A stretch of 64,000 nucleotides of DNA from Liquidambar formosana (taxonomy: Eukaryota; Streptophyta; Magnoliopsida; Saxifragales; Altingiaceae), in contig CM077826.1 of the NCBI GenBank assembly GCA_039720395.1, forward strand, positions 22,259,053-22,323,052. The letters are read 5' to 3'. The first letter of the stretch is position 1, and every line of letters begins with the position of its first letter. Position numbers and translations under genes: made by a program. The notes below the pieces were generated by a model. The model worked only from the letters and a program-made list of their open reading frames with translations, was not told where the DNA came from and made no database searches. Below, one piece after another: positions 1 to 13,500 of this stretch.

Positions 1-200
1 GTTATTGCCACAGAAAACTAACTTGAAGTTATGATAAAAATAAATAAATAAACAAAATTTACTATGAAATTCATCTAAAGTCATTCTTCCATGAAGTTCC
101 TTTTCTAAAACACCATAATTTTGTATGCACTGAACAATACCTAGTTAATAGTGGTGCTTTCATTTACTAGCTGATACGGATCAGTGCTGGTTGACAGTTT

Positions 201-288
201 AAAAGGCATTTTGACAAAGCCAGAAGTCAACAAAACTTTCACCCAAAAGGCATTTTGATAAAGCCAGCAGTCAACAAACCTTTCACCC
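201..288. repeat. Two-copy 44-bp tandem repeat
   Basis: Two adjacent 44-bp units (201-244 and 245-288) start with AAAAGGCATTTTGA and differ at only a few positions. The repeat lies downstream of exon 4 of the minus-strand exonuclease gene, probably in its intron 4. The rest of 1-690 shows no recognisable exon, only a C-then-A homopolymer run near 598-642. Confidence 0.85.
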
Positions 289-689
289 AAAAGCGAATGG
301 AATCTAAAAGGGCAGAGATGAGAAAAAAATTATATATATTTTTCAGCCTGCATGGACTTCTAATAAAATAAAATTCCTAAAAAAGGGCTAACATATTGTA
401 AATAAATTGATTGGAAGGTTGAAGAGCAAAGGGACAAGGTCACCAGGCAACTTACACCAGTCAATCTGGTTAAACAGCAATCAAAAGCAGATTGATCAAT
501 GCAAGTAAATATATTTTCCAGCTGTAAAAACCTCACAACCTTTCCTCTGTCTTTTCAATTAAAAGTCTCAAACCCTAGCCTCTTCTCCTCTACAACTCCC
601 CCCCCCCCCCCCCCCACCCCAAAAAAAAAAAAAAAAAAAAACGAAAAAGGATAAATTATAGAGACAACAATCTAGACACCCGCCAATGG

Positions 690-1012
690 GGCTGTTACAA
701 TTTGGAGTTGTGAGAGATTGGAAATTTTTTGGGCTGTTAGGTTAGAGAGGAATGGGAGAATTTTTTTAAGGATTTCTTCAATGGCAGATTTTTTGGGATT
801 ACAAGCTCTCTTGGCATTGTTTTGGGCTTCCTCTTCTAAGGAGTTGTCTAGGGTTCCTTTATTTGTTATAAAAGCAGATTGGCAAGCTGTTTGTTGTTAG
901 CTTTTTTGTGTTTCTTTTTGGTTTTGGTTCTTAGGTGGAGTACTTGTTCTCCTTTTTAACCCTTTCTTTATTTTCTTCATTTGTATCTTTTTTTATTATT
1001 AATAAGATTTTT
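690..1012 (+). mobile_element. LINE 3'-end fragment
   Basis: The plus-strand frame at about 718-900 reads like the extreme C terminus of plant LINE reverse transcriptases, with a W-x-x-R-x-E-R-N-G-R-I-F type motif and a tail on the pattern P-L-F-V-I-K-A-D-W. A T-rich 3' end follows. It is strongly 5'-truncated, with no reverse transcriptase core left. It resembles the longer LINE end at 5268-6190. Confidence 0.6.
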
Positions 1013-1043
1013 CCTTTTTCTTTTTCGTTTTTTTTTTTTTTTT

Positions 1044-1249
1044 TGTTGATCAAAAAAAAAAAAAAGAGGGGGGCTGGAGCTTAGATGGCACATCTTCCCC
1101 TTAAGGGGGGAGGTTATGATTTCAACTCCTCTCTCGGGTGCATGTGTAGGTGGGGAGGGGGTTATGGGAAGGGGGAATGGGCTACCACCCCATTGTGTAG
1201 CCCAAGGGCCCATTGGGCTCTCCTTTGAAACCCGCCCCCCCCCCCCCCC

Positions 1250-1283
<34 letters not shown>

Positions 1284-1285
1284 AA
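1044..1285 (+). mobile_element. tRNA-derived SINE-like element with poly-A tail
   Basis: After the LINE debris comes a GC-richer stretch with a box A-like segment (GGAGCTTAGATGG, about 1076) and a box B-like segment (GGTTATGATTTCAACTCC, about 1110), as in plant tRNA-derived SINEs. It ends in a C-run followed by a long A-run (about 1237-1280). The C-run/A-run end could be partly a sequencing artefact. The family is not identified. Confidence 0.45.
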
Positions 1286-1531
1286 AGACCCAAATCTCTA
1301 TGTGTGTGTGTGTATTCTATTTTGTTTCATCACTTTATCAGGTTTATGCATGGACTAATACAAGTTGTCCAGTGGAGCCTTGCATTTTGGACTAGGCACC
1401 CCAGTCTAGGTTCAATAACTATAAACTAAAAACTTCTATAAGAGTTTCCAGTATTCCCAGGAACCATGTAAGAGAATATTAAAATATTTTCAGAAGTTCA
1501 TACAAAAAGAGTAGTAGATATTTGAACTCAC

Positions 1532-4500
1532 CTGAGTATCCACAACGTTGTGCAACTTGATACCAAACTGAAAATACAATGCCTACAAAATATAGATAAT
1601 GTACGAGGATGAGCTTGGCATGTGATAAAATGTTCTATGAAACACATAAAAAGGAGTGACAATCGTTTTTCAGACCTCGCTATCTCGTTTGCAATCATGA
1701 ATAACTTTTGTGACATAACTAGACTCAAGAGCAGGTTTACAGGCTTTCATTAGCTCCTCCCCTCCCTGAATAACATCGACCAAATATATAGCATCTGGAA
1801 AGGCAAGCTGGAAAAAATAAAAGGATAGTTTTATTAATTAAGAAAATCATATGCTCATGATCAACATTATAGAATAATAAATATTATGAAAGACACACAA
1901 AAGATAACCTTAATAAGAACCAAGGAATCAGACATGTACAGCAAGCAGAATGAAAACCCTAAAACCAACATGTAGCATTATTCCTTGGTTTCTTCCTTCG
2001 TCTACTTATGATCTCCTTTCAGGTTGGTAGTTGAAAGGGGTAATAAAGAGGCTAAAGTGGTTTGGAGAATGGGCCCCCATGCTTTATTTTGGTGTATTTG
2101 GAGGGAAAGGAACTTTAGGACTTTTGATGGGATTGAAAAATCAGTCATTGATCTCAAATCTCTTTTACAAAGAATCTTTTTTTGTGGCTCTATAGCTATG
2201 CTAAGACTAGCAAACCTTCTTTGTACTTTTTGTAGATTCCCTAAAGATATAAAGGGGTCTTTCTTTTTTTCCTTTTCGCTCTGAACTTGTATATGTCTCA
2301 TGTACTTGGGCTTAGCCTTTTGTTATTAATACATATTTGACTTCATTTAAAAAATTTTAAAAAAATTATTCCTAAGGCAATGTCCCAGAGGAAGAAAATA
2401 ATGTTCGAGTGTAAGTGTAAGTGTGTAACACTACTTATCCTTGGGCTTAAGTGATGTACACAATACATAAGATATTCCTCTCAAGATATATAATCATGTT
2501 CTTGTATTAAATAATCTAAAAATTACTTAAATAATCTACGATAAATATATTTATACTGATTAAAATCATATTAAGGGTTAGCTATAAGTAGTAGTAGTTT
2601 TGTAACCCGCATAAAATATTCTCTTTTCTTTCTATTTATCTCTTACTATGTAGTGGCAGTCATTACACATAAGGAATCAGTTTTCAATTTTTTTTTTTTT
2701 TTTTGTTTGGGCCCACGGGGGGAGAGAGGGAGGGGAGGGAGAGAGAGAGAGAGAGAGAGAGCGTGGTGAGATGTTATAGATCCAATCGGTGAAGGCCTTC
2801 GGGTCAAGGCGACCATCAAAAGTAGGCGCTTCAATTTTGATTATTCCCCTAATTTTGTCATCAAGATCCCTAAAGTCCCCATAATCAGCGTGATACTAAT
2901 TAGGGTTTTGCTCATGACCTCTAGGAGGTGGCCGAGGGTTTGTTCTATCTATATTATCGATCAAGACTTCCGTCTAGTGATGCTCATCTTTCCAGGGAAG
3001 TGGAAATTTTTTGAATTGAAGCTTCTAGCATCTCAAATCGAGTGTTAGTTCTAGCATGCTCCTCATCAAGCTTGAAATCAAACTTAGTATACAAATCCTA
3101 GATAAGTCTCCCTAGGTAGTCCTCTTGATTAGATCCCATGATTAACTGACATTCAAGACTAGATATAACACAACCACTACGTAAGTGCATGCAAAGGATG
3201 TACTAAGTATGGGGTGCTAAAATGTAACAAGGATCCCTATGAACCATTAGATGTAAGACACGAAGCAACCAAATGTACTGAGATTTAACAAGCAATTTCA
3301 ACAAGTTTTTTTTTTTCTTTTTTTTTTTTAAACTAAGCAAACTCACTTTGGTCCAATAAGCTTTTAATAGAAGAGACTAAGTCCTAATTCAATAAAACAG
3401 TTGCAATCAAGTAGTGCTTGTATTTAAAGTGATAACTAACCAAATGAGTTAAGTACTACCACTAACTTGGCATTGCTCTACAATTAATAAATCAAACCGA
3501 GTGCATTAAGGGATTTGAGAGTGGGTCGGTTCAATTCAAGGTTAAATAGAACAAAGTGGTAACAATTGAAGGTGGGTTTGCAAAGTGGGTAATAAAGAAA
3601 AGTAAATAAAGCACAGATGGTGTTTCTTCTTCTTCCTTTTTTTTTTTTTTTTTTTTTGTATAAATTTCCAGTTAAGAACTAGAGAAATTTATTGATACAA
3701 TTTCAATTAAAAAAATTAAAATCTACTAAAAGGAAGAGAATAACACTAACCTGGATTGGAATGGCCTGGGCCAAATTGAGAATAGTCCTATCCGAATTCT
3801 GCCCACACTATAGCTATCACCAAACAAGCTAAAAACTCCTCATTAAAACCCAAATATGATGATACGTTATGTCTCGAAACTTCCTAATGCGATAAAGGCT
3901 TCAGACAGTGGCTCCAAGCAGTGCGAAATCAACGGTGAAGGTACGACTGCTATAGCGCGACTGTGAAGGCTCAACTCGTTGGCTGACCTGACAGTGGTAC
4001 TCGTCGATGCTGATTGGAGGGTTCGACAATAATGGCGACACATTGCTTTTACTTCAACGGCAATGAGGTTCCACGAAGACGATGCAAGAGAACTTCCTCC
4101 GGCAGTGGTCACGACGGCGAAGGATTAACGGTGAGTGATTTACGGTGGTGTGGCGAAATTATGAAGGTGCAACAATGGTGGTAGCTGCCGGTTTTGCTTC
4201 AATGGTAGTGGGGCTCGATCTGTGGCTCACTGACGTGTCTATAGCGGCAATGCAAAGTGGTGGTGGAAGTGATGGTGGGTTGGACAATGAAGAGATTAGC
4301 TAGGTTTGACTGGGAGGAGAAGCAATAGTAATGAGGTTTGTAACGTGGGCAGTGGGTATATGGGTTTGGGTTTCGGGTGAGGAAAAGAAAAAGAACTTCA
4401 GAGGCAGGAACGAATGGGGAATTCAGGTTTCTTGGGTGGTTTGATAGGGGATTGATTTGTTTTAGCTTGTTCTTCTGCAAGAACTTTGCAGGTAGTTTCA

Positions 4501-7500
4501 AAAATTTTGTGAGAGAGGATGGAGGGGAAAGGAACAATTTTCTAGTGCGGGAAGAACTCATGGGGAATCTTAAAACGAGGCTTGGTAGAAGGTTTCAACT
4601 CCATAGATTGAGCCTTCTCGGATACCAAAGTTGATGTAGAACATCCATACCAAGGTCTTACAGTTCACAATAACCTGTAGCAATCACGACTAAACAAGCA
4701 ATGGAACAAAAAAAGAAGAAGCAAGAACCTAGGAATCGGTACCTAGGGTTTGTTTGGAATCAACACCAAACAGTAAGTCTGAATTCTTATTATCAATGAA
4801 GTAGTTCAAACCCTAAAAATTAAGAACCTTAAATAGGCTCCAGTACATCCAATAAAGGAAATAAAAATAACAATCCAAATAAACCAAATAAAAATAAAAA
4901 TAATCATAAAAAAGGAAAGAAATCATCTAGCTCCTCTAATAGCCCATCGTGTCTAGCCATAAGGTTACTGGATGTGCTGTCCTGCGGCATCGGCGGCGCC
5001 CGTAAACCTGTGTAATCAGAGGTCTAGGTCTGGTGTCCGTACCAACTTAGGGGAACAATCAAAATTGAAGCGCCTACTTTGATGGTTACCTTGAGATGGA
5101 CCACTTATTTGAGTGGTATGAATTATTAGCCGATCGGAAAGTTAGGTTTGCTGAGATGAAGCTTATTAGTAAGGCCAAACTTTTCTAGGAGTGCACTAAA
5201 CTGCTTCTTTTTAAGAGACACTAGCCTTTTATCACTGATTGGTTAGAAATGAAAGAGAAACTTAAAGATAGAGAGTCTGAGGAGATGGTGGTTCTTCTTG
5301 CATCTATTCAAAATGTCATGATTGTTCCTTCTAGTTCTGATAGAAGATTGTGGATTAATCATTCCTCTACTATTTTTTCTTCCAAATCCTATTTTGATTC
5401 TTTAAGAGAGGACTCCTCGGTTTCAATGTTTTTTCTTGCTAGATTGATTTGGAAATCTGTTGTGCCTTTGAAGGTTAAGATCCTGGTTTGATCGGTTGCT
5501 CATCAAAGGACTAATACTAGTGACTGGATTCAAAGAAAAGGCCAGCCTCTTGTCTTTCTCCGCATTGGTGTGTCCTGTGTAGAAGCAAAGGAGAATTAGT
5601 GGATTATTTATTCCTTCATTGTGAGGTTGCAATTAAAGTGTGGCAATGCCTTTTCATCCTTGCTGGTTTGAATTGGGTTAGACCTTTCATTGGTGGCTTC
5701 CTTGAGGTTGATTTCAGAGGTTTAGGTCGCTCCAAAAGAGCGAAGGTTTTATGGAGTAGTGCGATGATGGCCACTATTTGGGTGATTTGGATTAAGAGGA
5801 ATGCTAGGATATTTAGGGACATTTATGAGGAGATTGATGGGTTGTGGGATAGGGTTTGTTCTTTTGCTTCTTTATGGGCTTCGGTGCACAAATCTTTTGA
5901 AGGAATTCCTCTCTTTTTGATAGTGAGGAATTGGATTGAGATTTGTGCTTCAAAGCCAGTTAAGAGAAGTGTTATTGGGAGCCAATTTTATCCCCCTTGA
6001 TTCTTTTGGGTTTGCTGGTTGGCTGTTTGCGTTCCGTTTTGTTTATTTCAGCATATTCTCTTTTTGTTGCTTCCCTTGTAGGGGTTGAGCTTTGATATCT
6101 ATTTTGGTTCGTTCTTTGGACTCCTTGTTCAAATTTATTGTTTTTTTCTAGATTAATACAATGAGTTTCTTATTAAAAAAAAAAAAACAACAACAACAAA
6201 TATTTGCCCCAATTATATCAAGGCAACCTACTTCATATGATGCAATGTGATGTGGTTGAAGATGAGCGCATAATCTTGAGTAGGTTTAGGAAAGGTCTTA
6301 ATGATGACCTTCGAAAGGGTCTTACGTGAGGTCACTACTTTAGACGACACCTATACCCTAGTCCAAAACTATGAGCTAATCGCTAGGCCCCCGTTCTCGA
6401 GGCACACTGAAACTAGAAGTCCATCTAGTTATCTTTCAACGCCTAGGACAACAACAGACTCGCCTCAGGTTAGACCCAACCCTACTCCTTCCCCAATTGC
6501 CAAAGATAACAAGGGTAAAGAAGTGATTGGTGCCCTCCCAAATCAAATTCTCGCATCCAATGTTTCAAGTGTTATGGTTTTGGGCATGTGCCCTCCAACT
6601 GCCCCAACAAAGAGACCTTATATATGTAAGGTCTAGATCATGAGGGCACTGAAAAAGAGTTGGAAGAGCATACATATGAACCTAACATAGACCATATTAA
6701 TAATATAGATGATGAGTTTAGTAACCCTAGCCACCATCTCACAATAGGAGTAGTTAGGTGTGCATTAGCACAACCTAAGGAAAATGATGATTGGAGACAA
6801 AGACTACAATTTTCCACAATTACATCAAGTGTAGAGAGAAAGATTGCAAGGTGATCATAGATAGTGGGAGTTGCATCAGTGCTGTTTCATCTATTCTTGT
6901 CTCTCGTTTAGGTTTAAAGTCCATGCCCCACCCTAATCCTTACAATGTGTCTTGGGTTGACACATCATCCATAACCATCAAAGAGAGATGCCTTGTTCCC
7001 ATTCAATTCCTTTCCTATAAGGACCAAATATGGTGTAATGTCGTCCCAATGGATGTGGACCATATTATTTTAGGGCAACCATGACTTTTCGATTTAGATG
7101 TTATCATTTATGGTCACTCTAACTCATGCTCATTTGTTTTCGATGGGCAGAAAATCAAGCTGAATCCTTTACAGCCCAAGCCTACTAACAAAAGTCAAAA
7201 GAAAGAAGAGGCTAAAGGAAAGGGTTTACACATCATTGGCCCCAAAGAGATCGAGAAAGAAGCAAATCTAGGATCTCTTGTGTTTGACCTAGTCGCCAAG
7301 GAAGTCCCATCTACTACCTATGATGAACCACCTGAAAGAAGTCATCCCTATGCTTCATCAATTTCAAAATTGTTTCCCTGAGGACCTCCCAGATCAACTA
7401 CCTCCAATGCGTGACATTCAACACGCAATTGATCTTGTTCTAAGAGCAATACTCCCAAACTTGCCTCACTATAGGATGAATCCTACAGAGCATGCTAAGT

Positions 7501-10500
7501 TGAAAAGGCAAATAGATGAACTCTTGAGAAAGGGATTTATCCAGGAAAGTTTAAGTCCATGTGTTGTACCGCACTTCCAACCCCCAAGAAAGATGGATCA
7601 TGGAAAATGTGTGTGGATAGTCAGTGCAATCAACATGATTACGGTGAAATACCATTTTCCAATCCCTAGGCTTGATGATATGTTAGATATGATGGCCGAA
7701 GCTAAGATCTTTTCAAAGATAGATCTGAAGAGTGGCTACTACCAAATTCGAATTCGTCTAGGAGACGAATGGAAAATGGCCTTCAAAACCAAGGATGGTC
7801 TATATGGATGGTTGGTCAGCACCTTAGGTTCTCAAATGCTCCTAATACTTTTATGAAAGTGATGACACAAGTACTTAGACGGTTAGACCTTTTATGAGTA
7901 ACTTCTTAGTCATATACTTCAATGACATCCCATCTATAGCAATCTCAAGGAACAACACTTAGACCATCTCACACAAGTTTGTCAAGCCCTATAAGAGGCC
8001 AGCCTATATGCTAATCTTAAGAAGTGTTCTTTCTTCACTACTAGTGTCATCTTCTTACGATTTGTAGTATCCTCTGAAAGAGTGTCTACTGACCCACAAA
8101 AGGTATAAGCGATAGTAGAATGGTCAGAGTCCAAGAGTATCCATGAGATTCGAAGCTTCCATGGGCTCGCTACTTTCTATCATCGATTCATCAAAGGGTT
8201 CAATGCTATAATGGTCCCCATTCCTAATTGTCTCAAAAAAGGGGAGTTCTAGTGGACCACAGCGGTAGCTAAAGTTTTGTGGAGATCAAGAAGAGAATGA
8301 CTAAAGCGCCAGATATGCGCCTCCCAGACTTTCTAAAGTGTTTGAAGTAAGGTGCGATGCGTCTAGGGTTAGGCATAGGAGGAGTACTCAGTCAAGAACA
8401 ACATCCAATTGCCTACTTTAGTGAAAAACTAAATGAGGCAAAGCAAAAGTACTCCACATATGATAAAGAATTCTATGCTGTAGTGCAATCCTTAAAGCAC
8501 TAGCGCCATTACCTACTGCCCAAGGAATTCATTCTTCACTCTGATAATGAAACTTTAAGGTATATCAACTCCTAGAAGAAGTTAAACTTTAAACATGGTC
8601 ACTGGGGTTGAGTTTTTACAAGCTTATACGTTTGTGTTGAAACATCGATCTGGAGTTGAAAATAAGGTAGCTAATGCCCTAAGTTGTCGTGTTTTGTTAT
8701 TTTCCGTGACGAAAGTACAAATCACTGGGTTTGAACGCCTCAAAGAAGAAGAAAAAATTCATGCCCAGATTTTAGCGACACTTATCAAGTCCTGCAAAAT
8801 GAACAGGCCTTTGAAGTTGATGGGTTTATTCTTTATAACGGGTAACTGTTCAAGGGTAACAAGTTGTGCATCCCACGTTTGTCAGTGATAGAATTTATAG
8901 TGCGGGAAATACATACAGGCAGTCTATCAGGACATTTTAGGCGAGACAAAACTATTGAAGAGGTAGAGGGCACTTTCTACTGGCCTAGTTTGAAGAGAGA
9001 TGTTGCCAAAATTGTGAGTCAGTGCCGCACATGTCAATTGGCCAAACATAGGAAATAGAATACAGATTCTACACTCTATTACCTGTACCCGATTGTCCAT
9101 GGCAAGATGTGAGCATCGATTTTGTTCTAAGTCTTCTACGTACCTTTAGGAAACATAATTCTATTCTTGTGATCGTGGATCGTTTTTCTAAAATAGGCTC
9201 ACTTCATTCTTACTCTAAAACTGCTGATGCTTCCCATGTTGCCAAATTGTTCTTCAATGAAATTGTCAAGCTATATGGTCTTCCCAAAACCATTGTGTCT
9301 GATAGGGATGTCAAATTCATGAGCTACTTTTGGAAAACACTTTGGCATTTGTTAGGCACAAAGCTAAAATTCTCTACTGACTATCATCCTCAAACTGATA
9401 GTCAAACTGAAGTTGTTAATAGAAGTTTAGGCAACCTATTAAGGAGTTTGGTAGGGTGACAATAATAGGAATTGGGATTCTATCCTACCCCCAGCCCAAT
9501 TTGCATACAATAGCTCTATCAATTGATCTATAGGCATGAGTCCTGTTTGAGGTTGTGCATAGTTACAAGCCTAGGAAGCCTTTAGACCTCCTCCCTATGT
9601 CTCCTCATGTTAGGACATCTGAGTCAGGAGGCGTTTGCTCGTCGTGTTCATGATTTGCACTATAAGATTATCAAGCACATTCATGCAAGCAATGAAAAAT
9701 ATAAAACACAAGCTAACTCACGTAGACGCTATGTAGAGTTTAATACAGGAAGCTATGTTATGATTCGAATTAGGCCTGAGTGGTTTCCTTCTGGAACTGC
9801 TCGGAAGTTGCAAGCTCGTAGTATTAGGGCCATTTAAAGTGTTATCACAGGGTTAGACCGAATGCTTATGTTATAGACCTGTCCATCTGACTATAGGATT
9901 AGCTCTACTTTTAATGTAGAAGACTTGTTGCTTACAAAGGTCCCATGGCTATACCTAATGAACCTTTTGTTGACCCTTTCCAATCCCCATCTGCTGATAT
10001 TGTTCTTGTTTCCCCACCCCTCACTTTTCCACAAGCACAAAAAGACTTTTATTGATGCTATTTTGGATGAGCAAATTGTTTCTACTATGGATGGAGGATT
10101 TCAGCATTTCTTGGTTCGTTGGAGAGGCCGTCCTGAGTCAGATTGCATGTGGATCACGCATGATGATCTCCAACAGCTCGATTCAAATTTATGGGAGTAC
10201 TATAAGAGTTGACAGGAGCCACTACGCGACGGAGTTGCATTTTCCTCCCCCCGGGGGAGTTGGTGCAGACACTAAACCTAGACCTTCGATTACATAGGTT
10301 TACGGGCGCCACCGAATGCCGTCGGATAGCACATTCAATGACCTTATGGCTAGACATGATGGGCTATTAGAGGAGCCAGATGATTTCTTTCTTTTTTTAT
10401 GATTATTTTTATTTTTATTTGGTTAATTTGGATTTTATTTTGATTGTTATTTTTATTTCCTTTATTGATATACTGGAGCCTATTTAAGGTTCTTAATTTT

Positions 10501-13500
10501 TAGGGTTTGAACTACTTCATTGATAATAAGAATTCAGACTTACCGTTTAGGTGCCGACTCCAAACAAACCCTAGGTGCCGATTCCTAGGTTCTTGCTTCT
10601 AGTTTCTTGCTTCTTTTTTTTTTTCTTCCATTGCTTGTTTAGTCGTGATTGCTACAGGTTATTGTGAACTGTGAGACCTTGGTATGAATGTTCTACATCA
10701 AAGGGAGGGAGGGAAGGAGGGAGAGAGGGAGAGAAAGAGAGAGAGAGAGAGAGAGAGCATGGTGAGATGTTATAGATCCAGGCAAGATATTTTTTTGGAA
10801 ATTCTATGGTTAGACTTCATCGCCTCCTAATATAATAGCTATGGGCATGCATTTAGTTAGCTGTATACTTCCTCACGTAGAATTAGAATGACATTATAGC
10901 CTTGCAGGTATAAATCTCATCAACTTAGTTTATATAACATTAAGCCTTCCTATTGATTGATCAATTGACCAATTAATTGATTTAGGCTATGATTTGGAAA
11001 TCCAATGATTCTAATCCTTTTTTTTTTTCTTTTCTTTTTTTTTTTCTTTTTTTTTTGCTTTTTGGTCATATAGCAATAAAACGCTACAACAAACATAATG
11101 GTAAATTTGTGACTTTCGTATTGTTGAGCATTTAAGACATACATGTAACTACTATGAGTTTATGTATATATACTATATTAGCATATATATAGTGCACCTA
11201 TTATTATATTTGTCATGAATTGTATAAGTAGCATCCATGAGCACATCAAATGTATATAGTCACAATTGTGTCTTTTGCAGTCAATTGGTTATTCTGAGAT
11301 TAAAAATAGTGAATGAAATAGAAGTTTGTTATCACAGATAAAATATTGTGAAAACAAAAAGTCACCTGCATGATGCAAAGAGTTCCATAACGACAAAGAT
11401 CGACACCCTCGCAATCGAATCCAATAATTAACTGCCTTTCAAGAGAGGGAAAAAGAAATTCTTTAGGAAGTTGAGAAGAGTGGGTGACTACATGAATTGG
11501 AACCAGTGATAAAAGTGCTTCATGATCCGGGCGTTTGCCACCTGTAAAACCTATATGTTATAGATTAAAAAATTAAGTGCAACGATCCAAAATACGAACA
11601 ATTAAAATTGTGCTTTAGGCTAGAAAAAATCAAGCAAATGCACTCTCTGGTCCCAGTGAAGGAGCTACTCTTTGAATTCGCTCAAGTAGCAAGGGACCCC
11701 TATATGCAAAACCACTTAATTCGTTTGAAGTCACATTTTTATGGACAGCCTATTTCACTATGGCACACTCTGGTATGCAGGAAGTATGACAAGTTAGATC
11801 ATGATCCATTTCATTTTATTCATTTGATGGCAAGGATAAGGCAATGTAGACACCTTTTAAAAATTAGGAATAAATTCATCATGTAATGTATTCCGAAAAC
11901 AAATTACAGCACAACAAACACAAGAATGGTGATTGATGCAGTGTGACCCAAATAACACTAAAAAGGGATTTTCGGCGTATTATACTCGATTTCACTCCCT
12001 GCCCCCCAAACAATTTAAAAACGCAACCCAACAACTTGATAAACATATAAATAAATTAACAATTATTCCACAAGGTGAATTGGTTTAGAGAAATTTTGTT
12101 TTATAAACAAAAAAACAACCAAAAAAGTGAAGATTTCAACTCAACAAAGCCTCATCCCAGATTTGGGTCAGCTAAGCAAATCCTATTCTGTCATTCCACT
12201 TCATTGATGGTCTTATCTTCACTTATATCATAAGATTTATAACACAAATAGTGTAACATTTTTTGGTTGCTAAGGGAACTTAAAAATCAACATTGTTTGA
12301 TCCTAGAGAACAAGATGGAAGCTTTACCTCTGTTTCATTGCCAATAAAATGTTTTGTTTTTTCTTCGCCCCCAGGGGAAGGGGGGGTGGGGATGGGAAAG
12401 AAATTTGAGTCTTACATTTCCCACTATTTACTTCCCAAGGAAACTAAATGGTCAACTTGGATGAGTTATTTTCCAGTTTTATTTTCTGGAATCAGAAGAA
12501 GAGAATATGTAATGGTTCCATTGTCCGTTTCCTATCGTTTTTTTTTTTTTTTTTTATTTTGCTTTTTTTTTCTTTTTATCCTGGTTTCTCAGCAACCAAG
12601 GGGCATTAAGGATGAATAGAGAAATCAATCAATACCAAAATCATCCTAGTATTTTTTTCTTAACAGGTAGTCACAAATCACAATCAACAGAAAGTAAAAG
12701 AAACCAAGCAATAAAATGAATCTTTTTAATAATATTACAGATAAAAATTCAACTTCGAAAAAAGACAAGAAATTTAAAAATAGAACTCTAAAACCCAAAC
12801 ACACTGAAATTTCAAAAAAAAAAATGCAGAAACCCACCTCCATTTTCTGTTTCCTATGGTTTTTTCTTTTTCTTTTTATTTTTCCTTTTTATTTATCCTG
12901 CTTTCTCAGCAACCAAGGAGCATTAAGAATGAATAGAGCAATAAATCAATACCAAAATCATCCTATTTTATTCTTAACAGGTAGTCACAAATCACAATCA
13001 ACAGGAAAGTAAAAGAAACCAAGCAATAAAATGAACCTTTTTTAATAATATTACAGATAAAAATTCAACTTCGAAAAAAGACAAGAAATTTAAAATTAGA
13101 ACTCTAAAACCCAAACCCACTGAAATTCCTATAAAAAAAAAAAAATGCAGAAACCCACCTCCATTATCAACAAATATAAACGAAGAAATAAGAAGAAAAA
13201 CTTTTAACCAAAAACCATAAAATCCATAATCAAAAGCAAAAACCACGTTCAAAAACAAAAACGATCAAAACGCGGGAAGCATACAGTCCCAACAAATAAA
13301 AACTACAAGGAAACCCACCTCTACCATCAAGAGAAATATACCCATAAAACCTGAAACCAAACTTATAAGCCAAAGCCCAAAAATCCAAAATCAAAAGCAA
13401 AGACCAAATTCAAAAACTGGTAATGATCATAACCCAGATAGCAATTAATCCCGACAAAATCAAATTTTGTAAACCCACTTCCAATATCAACATAAATAAA

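Larger units (their letters stand above)
5046..10260 (+). mobile_element. Degenerate Ty3-type retrotransposon (gag-PR-RT-RH-IN-chromodomain)
   Basis: The plus-strand coding order is gag (from 5061), a zinc knuckle (6561-6602), aspartic protease (about 6843-7084), reverse transcriptase (7320-7930), RNase H (about 8380-8690), integrase (8864-9459) and a chromodomain-like C terminus (about 10030-10212). This order is diagnostic of Ty3-type elements. A purine-rich tract (about 10245-10259) precedes the 3' LTR. Many stops and frameshifts show it is inactive. It lies antisense in intron 2 of the exonuclease gene. Its 5' LTR is missing and an inverted LTR takes its place. Confidence 0.9.

Noticed and set aside
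201..288. Short direct repeats as a CRISPR array
   Set aside because: Only two adjacent copies with no spacers, in a plant nuclear genome.
977..1252. Lysine-rich minus-strand frame ending in a poly-basic tail
   Set aside because: It is produced by homopolymer tracts at a LINE/SINE junction and is not a credible protein.
4199..4561. 120-codon minus-strand open frame
   Set aside because: It falls within the leader of the minus-strand Ty3-type element. Composition is S/P/T-rich with no recognisable domain, and no splice or start context supports it.
11608..11886. 92-codon plus-strand frame in exonuclease intron 1
   Set aside because: No domain recognised, antisense to a gene with in-phase exons, and no supporting splice structure.
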